Below, piece after piece: positions 33,978 through 39,466 of a DNA stretch of 39,466 bases. The stretch covers positions 1 through 39,466 of the forward strand of contig CAZLCK010000009.1 of assembly GCA_964558235.1 (NCBI GenBank), given 5' to 3'. The notes beneath the pieces were generated by a model. It did not search any database. It had not been told where the DNA came from and saw only the letters and a list, made by a program, of their open reading frames with translations. The position numbers were made by a program, and so were the translations under genes. This stretch comes from CAZLCK01 sp964558235 (lineage in GTDB: Bacteria > Actinomycetota > Coriobacteriia > Coriobacteriales > CADBOM01). Every line of letters begins with the position of its first letter. Within the stretch, counting starts at the first letter, position 1.

Positions 33978-34850
33978 ATGAACATGCAAGTTAGAAAAAA
34001 TGCGATTTTAATCTTTTCAAAACCACCAATTCCTGGACTCGTTAAGACAAGATTGTCCACAATCAAAGATGGGATATTTAGCCCAGAGATTGCCTCATGG
34101 TTATACCATTGCATGCTTTTTGATGTAGTCGAGATTTGCTGCGATGCTATCAAAGACCTGTCCGTAAACAAAAACACCTTTAATGAAGACAATACAATCA
34201 AAAATGATATTAAAGACACCTACTCGCTTATCATCTCCACTACCCCTCCAGATAAGCTCTCGTATATGAAAGAGGTCTTTCAAAAATCAGGCGAGTGGCC
34301 CTACCCTATCGAATTTATTGCGGATAAAGGTGCGAGTTTTGATGAGCATTACGAGGATGCATTCAGACAAGTTTGGGATATGGGATTTGATTGTATATTG
34401 TCTATGGGAGCAGATATGCCTGCACTTCCAAGACGCACCGTCATTGAGGGATTTACAAAATTGCACGAGGTGCAAAAAAGTGGTTATGGTGTAGTCATTT
34501 CACCTGATCAGGCTATGGGAGTTTCTATCATTGGTTGGACAAAAGATACACCGATGGATCATCAAGGCATCTATTACAACCAAGATGGAATCACCGTTTT
34601 ACCCGGATATATCAAAAAAGCTCGACAACGCAATATTCCATGCATGTTAATTGAAGCAGTTCCTGATATAGATTGCATGCTTGATTTAATGCACTCCTCC
34701 ACTTTGGTAGATGCAATTAATTACTGCTCTGATTTTGAAGATATATCTATGCCACAAAGAACTTTAGAAGCACTGAAGTATATAGGTTGGGATGAGATTA
34801 GAGTTGCTCCAAACGAACTTAGAGACTCCCGAGAAGGAATAGATGTATAG
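33978..34850 (+). CDS. DUF2064 family, GT-A-like nucleotidyl/glycosyltransferase fold protein
   Basis: A 290-residue protein with the hallmark start of the DUF2064 family: AILIFSKPPIPGLVKTRLS near residues 9-27, a Rossmann-like strand plus a nucleotide-binding loop. A second motif FDCILSMGADMPALPRRTV is near residues 136-154, with the acidic residue expected at a metal site. Members resemble glycosyltransferases or molybdenum-cofactor nucleotidyltransferases in fold, and their substrate is unknown. ATG at 33978 has no strong ribosome binding site; ATG at 33984 is an alternative. The gene lies downstream of tRNA-Val on the same strand. Confidence 0.8.
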   Translation: MNMQVRKNAILIFSKPPIPGLVKTRLSTIKDGIFSPEIASWLYHCMLFDVVEICCDAIKDLSVNKNTFNEDNTIKNDIKDTYSLIISTTPPDKLSYMKEVFQKSGEWPYPIEFIADKGASFDEHYEDAFRQVWDMGFDCILSMGADMPALPRRTVIEGFTKLHEVQKSGYGVVISPDQAMGVSIIGWTKDTPMDHQGIYYNQDGITVLPGYIKKARQRNIPCMLIEAVPDIDCMLDLMHSSTLVDAINYCSDFEDISMPQRTLEALKYIGWDEIRVAPNELRDSREGIDV

Positions 34851-34907
34851 AGATAAGCAAAATGTAACCCCGCCCCCTTTTTTACTGTTTGCATACCAAT
34901 TGACCAA

Positions 34908-34936
34908 TAGACTAGTCAAATAGTCCATTCTATACT
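34908..34936 (+). promoter_or_regulatory. Promoter of the toxin-antitoxin pair with operator-like dyads
   Basis: TAGACT (34908-34913) and TATACT (34931-34936) are separated by 17 bases, a good sigma-70-type match. The palindrome GACTAGTC (34910-34917) overlaps the -35, and TTGAC/GTCAA inverted arms (34900-34919) surround it. Autorepression by the antitoxin at this site would be typical of the family, but is inferred. Confidence 0.55.
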
Positions 34937-34977
34937 ATAGTTCTAGAAGAGCATCTAAGCCTAAAGAAGGATATCTT

Positions 34978-35235
34978 GTGTCAACTATTGTTCCCTTGAG
35001 CGAAGCCAAAGCTGGCTTGTCATCACTAGTAAAAAACGTTCACGAGACAGGTACGGAATACACCCTGACCGTACGAGGTGTGCCTCTTGCCATGATCGTT
35101 CCGATTCCCACACCTGTGCCGACCAAACCCAAAGCTATGGGATTACTTGCGGATAAGAAGTCCACCGCCACGCGCGAGCAAGAAAAGGCGGAATACAGCC
35201 GCGCCCTGGAGACCAAATATGCGAACCCTTCTTGA
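34978..35235 (+). CDS. Phd/YefM-type antitoxin
   Basis: An 85-residue antitoxin. The N-terminal part STIVPLSEAKAGLSSLVKNV and LTVRGVPLAMIVPIP is the DNA-binding Phd/YefM fold, and the C-terminal 40 residues (charged, Lys/Glu/Ala-rich) are the usual disordered toxin-neutralising tail. GTG at 34978 has AAGGA seven bases upstream. The toxin gene begins 17 bases before this gene ends, so the two are coupled. The promoter region just upstream carries palindromes that could be its own operator. Codon use is richer in G+C than in the flanking genes, which suggests transfer. Confidence 0.87.
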   Translation: MSTIVPLSEAKAGLSSLVKNVHETGTEYTLTVRGVPLAMIVPIPTPVPTKPKAMGLLADKKSTATREQEKAEYSRALETKYANPS

Positions 35236-35584
35236 TACCAATTGCATTCTTAGGTATTTGCTTGCAGATGTCCCAGATCAGGCTGAGGCGGTCGCAAAGG
35301 TGATAGAGCAGGGCGCCTGCACTGCGCCGGAATTCCTATCTGAATGTGTATATGTACTCAGCGGTTCAGTCTATGGCTTTTCGCGCGATGAGGTCGCAGG
35401 AGCCTTGCTAGCCGTATTGGAAGAGATCGACTGCGAACACATGCCTGCTATGCGTGAAGCGCTTGCTATCTACCGCTCAAGCTCTTTTGACTTCGCTGAC
35501 TGCATCTTGTTGGCTCGTTATCAAATTGAGCGAATTCCCGTTCTGACCTTCGACAAAAAAATTCGAGATTGCATAGAAAAATAA
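35219..35584 (+). CDS. PIN-domain toxin (VapC-like)
   Basis: A 121-residue PIN-domain RNase toxin. The four acidic active-site residues are present: D6 (LLDTNCILRYLL), E42 (FLSECVYVL), D94 (FDFADCILLA) and D112 (VLTFDKKI). VapC-type toxins cleave tRNA or rRNA and stop translation until the antitoxin neutralises them. The frame is open upstream to 35147, but ATG at 35219 has GGAG eight bases before it and gives the standard N-terminus. It overlaps the antitoxin gene by 17 bases. Confidence 0.87.
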   Translation: MRTLLDTNCILRYLLADVPDQAEAVAKVIEQGACTAPEFLSECVYVLSGSVYGFSRDEVAGALLAVLEEIDCEHMPAMREALAIYRSSSFDFADCILLARYQIERIPVLTFDKKIRDCIEK

Positions 35585-35594
35585 AGAAATTATA

Positions 35595-35696
35595 TTGGCA
35601 GGCCTGTATAAGGAAATTCAAGAAAATACGGCAAAAAATGTTACCACATATGGCCTTGACATTCCCTACGACTTTAGTCGCAGAGAGTGTCAATAA
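35595..35696 (+). pseudogene. Possible remnant reading frame after the toxin gene
   Basis: A 33-codon frame opens at TTG 35595 without a ribosome binding site and ends in two TAA codons. Its peptide (GLYKEIQENTAKNVTTYG, then LDIPYDFSRRECQ) has ordinary amino-acid composition and reads like the C-terminal end of a protein, possibly debris imported with the toxin-antitoxin pair. I cannot name a parent family, so this is tentative. Confidence 0.25.
35656..35693. promoter_or_regulatory. Nested 38-base inverted repeat between toxin and MFS genes
   Basis: Outer arms TTGACATTC (35656-35664) and GAGTGTCAA (35685-35693) pair in nine positions with one wobble. An inner stem CGAC-TTTA-GTCG (35669-35680) sits within it. 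It lies between the convergent toxin and MFS genes. There is no U-tract on either strand, so it is at best a weak bidirectional stop. Confidence 0.45.
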
Positions 35697-35702
35697 TAAA
35701 CG

Positions 35703-36935
35703 CTAATGCATAGTAGAATCGAGGCCCTTTAAGGTTAAGGATGAGCGCGACCAGCCTACCCAAATCAACAGAGATACTAGCGTGAATACACCCGTCAATA
35801 CAATAATTCCAAATATGAAATCAGGAGCAAATAGCGCAGCTGTAAACATTCCTAAGGCTCCACCCATAGTGTTTCCAAAGTTAATAACGCCAGATGCCGA
35901 ACCTGCATCATCTTCGTGTTGAAGCAACAAAATACTTGTCATAGCAGGTCTTATAGCAGAAGCAGCCAATGATAGCGGTGCAAATCCAATAACAAATGAA
36001 AATGGGGAATCATATCCAAAGAACGCAAGCAGCACTACTGTTGAAACAGGTATTACTAAAAAGATAGTTATTACAGTTTTTTTGGAAAACTTTTTCGTTA
36101 GGGCTGTATATATCAATGGACCAAAAATGCTAACACAAGCTGTTGCAGCAAAGAAATAACTAAATTCGGTCTCTGTGCAGCCAAATTGGTCGACATAGAT
36201 ATAAGATCCTACTGCTAAAAACCCACCAAAAACAGCGTTTGGCATGATAGTTGCAAACATAAAGATCATAAATGACCTGTCTTTAACCATGATTCCCATA
36301 CGTTTATATGAAGAAAAAATGGGAGTTGTAAGACGTTGCTCTTTTGGAAGGGTCTCGTTGTAAAGCAAAATTCCAACAAAACAGACACATCCAAATCCGG
36401 TTAAAATCCAAAAAACCATATGCCATGTTGAAAAAGTCAACACCCAAGCACCAATAATTGGAGCTACGATAGGCGCAATAACTTGCACAACAGCCATAAA
36501 CATCAAGAATTTTTCGCGCGGCTCGGGTGCAAAGACATCTTTCAGAAGCGCAACAGCAACGGCAGAAGTTCCTCCACCTCCCAAAGCCTGTATGACTCTT
36601 GAACCAATGAGCATAGGAAGTGTCGGAGAGAGTGCACAAAGTGCGCTTCCAGCGATGAAGGCAGCCATAGTGATAAGCAGAATCGGCTTTCTACCAAACT
36701 TGTCGCTGATGGTACCAAAAAGCAACATTCCTATAGCGTAAAAGACAAAAAAGATGGTGACAGTTAGCGTTACTTCAGATTGTGGCGCATTAAAATCTCT
36801 TGTCATTTCTGGAATTGATGGAGAAAACATATCCATTGATAGCGGTGCTATCGTTGTCATAAAAATCAAGAGGATTGAAAGTCCAATAAAGCCTAATCTT
36901 TGATGCACTAAAAGCGCGCTACTCATCTTTGTCAT
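35703..36935 (-). CDS. Bcr/CflA family MFS drug exporter
   Basis: A 410-residue 12-helix major facilitator protein. Helix 1 is followed by PLSMDMFSPSIPEM, typical of Bcr/CflA multidrug exporters (12-TMS, DHA1), and motif A is in FGTISDKFGRKPILLI between helices 2 and 3. RVIQALGGGGTSAVAVALLK (residues about 113-132) is the helix-4 motif of the family. Relatives export bicyclomycin, sulfonamides or chloramphenicol in proton exchange, but the substrate is not predictable here. GGAGG lies 14 bases before ATG, farther than usual. It is convergent with the toxin gene. Confidence 0.92.
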   Translation of the reverse strand: MTKMSSALLVHQRLGFIGLSILLIFMTTIAPLSMDMFSPSIPEMTRDFNAPQSEVTLTVTIFFVFYAIGMLLFGTISDKFGRKPILLITMAAFIAGSALCALSPTLPMLIGSRVIQALGGGGTSAVAVALLKDVFAPEPREKFLMFMAVVQVIAPIVAPIIGAWVLTFSTWHMVFWILTGFGCVCFVGILLYNETLPKEQRLTTPIFSSYKRMGIMVKDRSFMIFMFATIMPNAVFGGFLAVGSYIYVDQFGCTETEFSYFFAATACVSIFGPLIYTALTKKFSKKTVITIFLVIPVSTVVLLAFFGYDSPFSFVIGFAPLSLAASAIRPAMTSILLLQHEDDAGSASGVINFGNTMGGALGMFTAALFAPDFIFGIIVLTGVFTLVSLLIWVGWSRSSLTLKGLDSTMH

Positions 36936-37081
36936 AAAGTAACTACTAACCTCCTACGTGTGCTATTCATATCTGAAAATGCTAAAAAGTAATTATTGGA
37001 AAATAATTGGAAAAATTGTTACTTGCCTAATATAAATGTGTGCAAAAACATAAGTTATAAAAAGTAGCTCTTCGGCGATTT

Positions 37082-37261
37082 GTGCGGGAGATCCGGCAAA
37101 AAATAGATCCAACAAAAAATCCCAAATCTGAAAATGTCGATGATAAAACTAAAGCTACCGCTAAGCCTGCCCGCGCTCACTATAAAACTGCCCGCGCTCG
37201 CTATAAAAGAGAGTGCGCTCTTTTGCTATCTGTTAGGCTATGTTTAAACTTTTTAGCATAA
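37082..37261 (+). CDS. Possible 59-residue basic peptide upstream of menA
   Basis: A GTG-initiated frame of 59 codons ends 16 bases before menA. Its product is strongly basic (Lys/Arg/Ala-rich; KTKATAKPARAHYKTARARY in the middle) and its repeats are in-frame (ARAHYKT then ARARYKR). No good ribosome binding site precedes it. It could be a leader frame, a decayed coding remnant, or chance. Confidence 0.25.
   Translation: MREIRQKIDPTKNPKSENVDDKTKATAKPARAHYKTARARYKRECALLLSVRLCLNFLA
37167..37208. repeat. Two tandem 21-bp repeats upstream of menA
   Basis: CTGCCCGCGCTCACTATAAAA-type units lie at 37167-37187 and 37188-37208, differing by one base (A/G at position 13). The unit is 7 codons long, and G+C-rich at its start compared with its surroundings. 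Confidence 0.8.
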
Positions 37262-37277
37262 GAAGTTTGGAGGGCTC

Positions 37278-38300
37278 GTGGCTGTATTCGAAAATCATAT
37301 GAAGAATGGACTGGAAGAACTGCCAGCAACACCTAAATCGTATACTGACCAATCTACACAAGTAGCTCTTAAGAGCAAAAGATCATCCAAACTCACCCCT
37401 AAACTGGCTCTCCAGCTAGCAGCACCACACACATGGTCTGCCGCAATAATGCCAGTTTTAATCGCAGTATGTTTATCAATTGCCTCTACAGGTCAATTTC
37501 ATGTGCTTATGGCGATAGTCCTTCTGGCGATATGTGTACTCATGCAGTCATCGGTTAATGCTTTTAACGACTACTTTGATTTCATCAATGGAGAGGACAG
37601 CGCCGACGATGATGTAGAAGCTTCCGATGCTGTGCTCATATATAACGACGTGAGACCCAGATCTGTTCTCGCACTTGCAATCGGACTCTTAGTAGCGGCC
37701 TTTGCACTAGGGATTTACATTGTGATTGCATCGGGCTGGATACCATTTGTAATTGGAGTCGTAGGCGCAGCAGTGATAGTCGCCTATTCTGCTGGACCGG
37801 CATCGATATCTCATCTTCCCATCGGTGAGCTTATTAGCGGTGTGGTGATGGGCGGGTTGATACCCATAGCGTGTTATATATCGCTAACTGGATCGTTTGA
37901 CCCAAGGGTTATAGCCTGCGCGATCCCAACAATCGTAGGAGTAGGGATGATCATGCTCACCAATAATACTTGCGATATCGAAAAAGACATCGAGTCTGGT
38001 CGCAAAACCTTACCTGTGATTATCGGCAGGAAAGCTTCTAGAACCCTCTACCACATTTTGCTTGCCGTATGGATAATCTCTATCGTTGCCCTAGCCGCAA
38101 TATATTTTTCAGAAGGGCTTCCTATCCTAGTGTTTATGGTACTTGCATCGATTCCCGTCCTGCGTTCACTTGCAACGAGTCCACTTGCACCAGGAGCTCG
38201 TATAGGCACGATGTCACAGATAGGGGCAGCCAACGTAGTGCTTGGAGCTTTTTATGCTGCAGCAATCTTAGTCGATGGGATCTCGATGGTGGTGATCTAA
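37278..38300 (+). CDS. menA: 1,4-dihydroxy-2-naphthoate polyprenyltransferase
   Basis: A 340-residue UbiA-family membrane prenyltransferase that attaches the isoprenoid tail to the menaquinone head group. The first aspartate motif is NAFNDYFDFINGEDSADDD, near residues 95-113, and the second is NNTCDIEKDIESGRKTLPVI, near 229-248. About eight helices are present. The N-terminal 45 residues are hydrophilic and longer than in most MenA proteins. GTG at 37278 has GGAGGG four bases upstream; ATG at 37299 is a possible alternative that would remove seven residues. menG follows after one base, and the polyprenyl diphosphate synthase at 4285 could supply the side chain. Confidence 0.93.
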   Translation: MAVFENHMKNGLEELPATPKSYTDQSTQVALKSKRSSKLTPKLALQLAAPHTWSAAIMPVLIAVCLSIASTGQFHVLMAIVLLAICVLMQSSVNAFNDYFDFINGEDSADDDVEASDAVLIYNDVRPRSVLALAIGLLVAAFALGIYIVIASGWIPFVIGVVGAAVIVAYSAGPASISHLPIGELISGVVMGGLIPIACYISLTGSFDPRVIACAIPTIVGVGMIMLTNNTCDIEKDIESGRKTLPVIIGRKASRTLYHILLAVWIISIVALAAIYFSEGLPILVFMVLASIPVLRSLATSPLAPGARIGTMSQIGAANVVLGAFYAAAILVDGISMVVI

Positions 38301-38301
38301 A

Positions 38302-39078
38302 ATGGATCAAGAGAAATGCGATAGCATCGATACTGCCACCGGACTTGAAGCAGATCCTGTAGAGTCTACCGAAAGAGTATATGAAGTATTCTCGTCGATT
38401 GCTCGTCGCTATGAGAGATTCAACGTCTTCTCGAGTCTTGGGATGTGCAAGCGATGGCTGCGTACAATGGTCTCGATGACTCCAATTGAACCAAGTACGA
38501 AGGTTCTCGATGTTGCAGGCGGCACGGGTGATGTCAGCTTTGCATTAGCTCGCATAAAACCACCTGCGCATATCATGTGCACAGATCTTGTCCCTGAGAT
38601 GTTGGAGATTGCCAAAGCGCATGCAACTCAAGAAAATGCAGGTCGAGGCGTGCCTATCGACTTCATGGTTGTAGACGCCCAGGAGATGCCATTTGAAAAT
38701 GCGAGCTTCGACGTGGTCACTATGGCCTACGGGATTAGAAACATGCCTAGACGAAAAAAAGCGCTTTGTGAGATCTTGCGCGTGTTAAGACCGGGCGGCT
38801 TTCTAGTATGTCTAGAGTTCTCCATCCCAACAAATCGCATATGGAGGGCGTTCTACGGACTGTATCGCGACCATGTTGTGCCATTATGGGGAAAGATCTT
38901 GACAGGCAACCGCGAAGGTTTCGTCTACTTGAGCGATTCTATCCGTGCATTTCCCGACCAAAAAGCCTTTGCTTCACTTCTGAAGGAGGCAGGATTTGTT
39001 GATGTGGAGTGGAAAAATTGTAGCGGAGGAATTGCAGCTGTCCATGTGGCTAAAAAACCTGAAGCTGAGCGCAACTAG
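38302..39078 (+). CDS. menG: Demethylmenaquinone methyltransferase
   Basis: A 258-residue UbiE/MenG SAM-dependent C-methyltransferase for the last step of menaquinone synthesis. It has VFSSIARRYERFNVFSS at the start, the SAM motif LDVAGGTGDVSFALAR, DAQEMPFENASFDVVTMAYG with GIRNMPRRKKAL, and the family motif LRPGGFLVCLEFSIP. WKNCSGGIAAVHVAKK is the usual end. Its first 25 residues are acidic and not conserved. ATG lies one base after the menA stop, so the two genes form an operon. Methylation of demethylmenaquinone is preferred over ubiquinone, because menA is next to it. Confidence 0.95.
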   Translation: MDQEKCDSIDTATGLEADPVESTERVYEVFSSIARRYERFNVFSSLGMCKRWLRTMVSMTPIEPSTKVLDVAGGTGDVSFALARIKPPAHIMCTDLVPEMLEIAKAHATQENAGRGVPIDFMVVDAQEMPFENASFDVVTMAYGIRNMPRRKKALCEILRVLRPGGFLVCLEFSIPTNRIWRAFYGLYRDHVVPLWGKILTGNREGFVYLSDSIRAFPDQKAFASLLKEAGFVDVEWKNCSGGIAAVHVAKKPEAERN

Positions 39079-39140
39079 ATAACTCAAAACATCTTTTTAA
39101 AATGCTTTACCGAGCATTTGAGAGCTAATTTGGCTAAATC

Positions 39141-39150
39141 TGCTAAAATC
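39141..39150 (+). promoter_or_regulatory. Probable -10 region of the tRNA-CAT promoter
   Basis: TGCTAAAATC repeats the word found before tRNA-Val, about 77-85 bases before this tRNA gene, with no obvious -35 at the usual spacing. A second shared word, GTTAGCACAT, lies at 39203-39212 and, in the tRNA-Val leader, at 33749-33758. Confidence 0.4.
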
Positions 39151-39186
39151 ATCACTTGCAACAATTCGTTGTGTTAGATTTTACGA

Positions 39187-39208
39187 GCTAACTAACTAGT
39201 TTGTTAGC
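39187..39208. repeat. Near-perfect 22-bp palindrome in the tRNA-CAT leader
   Basis: The dyad runs GCTAAC-T-AACTAGTT-T-GTTAGC with one mismatched pair. It lies 18 bases before the tRNA gene. Confidence 0.65.
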
Positions 39209-39225
39209 ACATAGAAATCCATAAT

Positions 39226-39300
39226 GGGCCTATAGCTCAACGGTGGAGCAGAGGACTCATAATCCTTTGGTTGCAGGTTCGAATCCTGCTGGGCCCACCA
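39226..39300 (+). tRNA. tRNA with anticodon CAT (Met or lysidine-type Ile2)
   Basis: A 75-base gene with encoded CCA. The acceptor stem GGGCCTA pairs with TGGGCCC (one wobble), the anticodon stem GAGGA/TCCTT holds loop CTCATAA with anticodon CAT, and the T arm is GCAGGTTCGAATCCTGC. The GC-rich acceptor without an initiator-type C1-A72 mismatch excludes tRNA-fMet. Elongator Met and TilS-modified Ile2 cannot be told apart by eye. Confidence 0.93.
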
Positions 39301-39319
39301 TTTTGCATATTCTGCGACA

Positions 39320-39354
39320 AAAAAGATTATCACTGCTTAAAATCAATCTTTTCC
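39320..39354 (+). terminator. Possible terminator after the tRNA-CAT gene
   Basis: AAAAGATT and AATCTTTT form an eight-pair, A+T-rich stem around a 16-base loop, ending in the TTTT of the right arm itself. It lies about 20 bases after the tRNA. Stem stability is low, so this is tentative. Confidence 0.35.
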
Positions 39355-39383
39355 CCAATCACAAATTTTTTATAGACAAATCA

Positions 39384-39392
39384 CCCCCCCCC
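39384..39392. repeat. Run of nine cytosines
   Basis: A poly-C tract of nine in an A+T-rich intergenic stretch, next to the perfect palindrome TACGCTTAAGCGTA (39395-39408). Homopolymers of this length can slip, but the gene it would affect lies outside the window. Confidence 0.6.
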
Positions 39393-39466
39393 GTTACGCT
39401 TAAGCGTAGTGAAAAATCAGTAGAACCTTATCAAAACCTATATAGGCTATATAGCTCATCTAATAG

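Larger units (their letters stand above)
36936..37277. other. 342-base intergenic region between the MFS gene and menA
   Basis: Both flanking genes point away from this region, so two promoters must lie in it. It holds ATTGGAAAA twice (36997-37005 and 37008-37016, A+T-rich), a 21-bp tandem repeat at 37167-37208, a 59-codon frame (37082-37261), and a hairpin AAAAGAG-AGTGCG-CTCTTTT at 37205-37224 that could be a weak terminator or attenuator. I see no confident promoter or RNA gene. Confidence 0.6.

Noticed and set aside
34978..35235. Antitoxin as a DinJ/RelB-type protein
   Set aside because: The AKAGLSSLVKNV and RGVPLAMIVP segments fit Phd/YefM, and the toxin is a PIN RNase rather than RelE.
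39100..39119. Hairpin AAATGCT-TTACCG-AGCATTT after menG
   Set aside because: The stem is good but is followed by GAGAGC rather than a T-run, so I do not call it a terminator.
1..39466. CRISPR arrays, insertion sequences, rRNA genes and prophage genes
   Set aside because: No regularly spaced repeats, transposase or integrase motifs, or conserved rRNA segments were seen.

Overview
The window is one A+T-rich bacterial chromosome segment, densely packed with housekeeping genes. The best guess at the source is a low-G+C actinobacterium of the Coriobacteriia/Eggerthellales type. This is inference from gene content, not from a database match. The pointers are the NIF3 / C4 zinc-ribbon / RNase HI gene order also known from actinobacteria, a CwlM-like protein with two peptidoglycan-binding domains, and a menaquinone pathway (menA, menG and a polyprenyl diphosphate synthase). 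Starts are a mixture of ATG, GTG and TTG, usually with a GGAGG-type ribosome binding site.

Layout. Bases 1-397 hold the 3' part of a VanZ-like membrane protein (+), whose stop overlaps the stop of a convergent orphan HyuA-type hydantoinase/oxoprolinase gene (394-2421, -). A minus-strand unit of three genes follows (5289 down to about 2470): polyprenyl diphosphate synthase, a CwlM-like protein that appears to lack amidase catalytic residues, and a zinc-ribbon membrane protein, ending in a good intrinsic terminator. Next are mfd-mazG (-) and the divergent nth gene (+), preceded by a short upstream reading frame and a hairpin. A small membrane protein and a GNAT acetyltransferase (-) come before the main block.

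From 33564 down to 12041 nearly every gene is on the minus strand with small gaps or ATGA/TAATG overlaps: ABC-F ATPase, M50 peptidase, trpS, scpA, scpB, rluB, cobU, tyrA, aroA, cmk, plsC, ispH, a DUF512 radical SAM protein, der, plsY, rpe, cysteine desulfurase, PHP phosphatase, NIF3 protein, C4 zinc-ribbon protein and an RNase HI-CoaBC fusion. It combines translation and ribosome biogenesis, chromosome segregation, aromatic amino acids, isoprenoids, phospholipids, CoA and sulfur transfer.

The right end is more mosaic. It holds tRNA-Val(CAC), a DUF2064 protein, a Phd/VapC-type toxin-antitoxin pair with visibly different base composition, a Bcr/CflA-type MFS exporter, a 342-bp intergenic region with a 21-bp tandem repeat inside a 59-codon frame, then menA-menG and a tRNA with anticodon CAT. 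The two tRNA genes share upstream sequence words. The items most worth a second look are the RNase HI-CoaBC fusion, the CwlM-like pseudo-amidase operon, a TrpRS with an altered Cys/His cluster, the nth upstream reading frame, and the shared tRNA leaders. No CRISPR array, insertion sequence or rRNA was seen.
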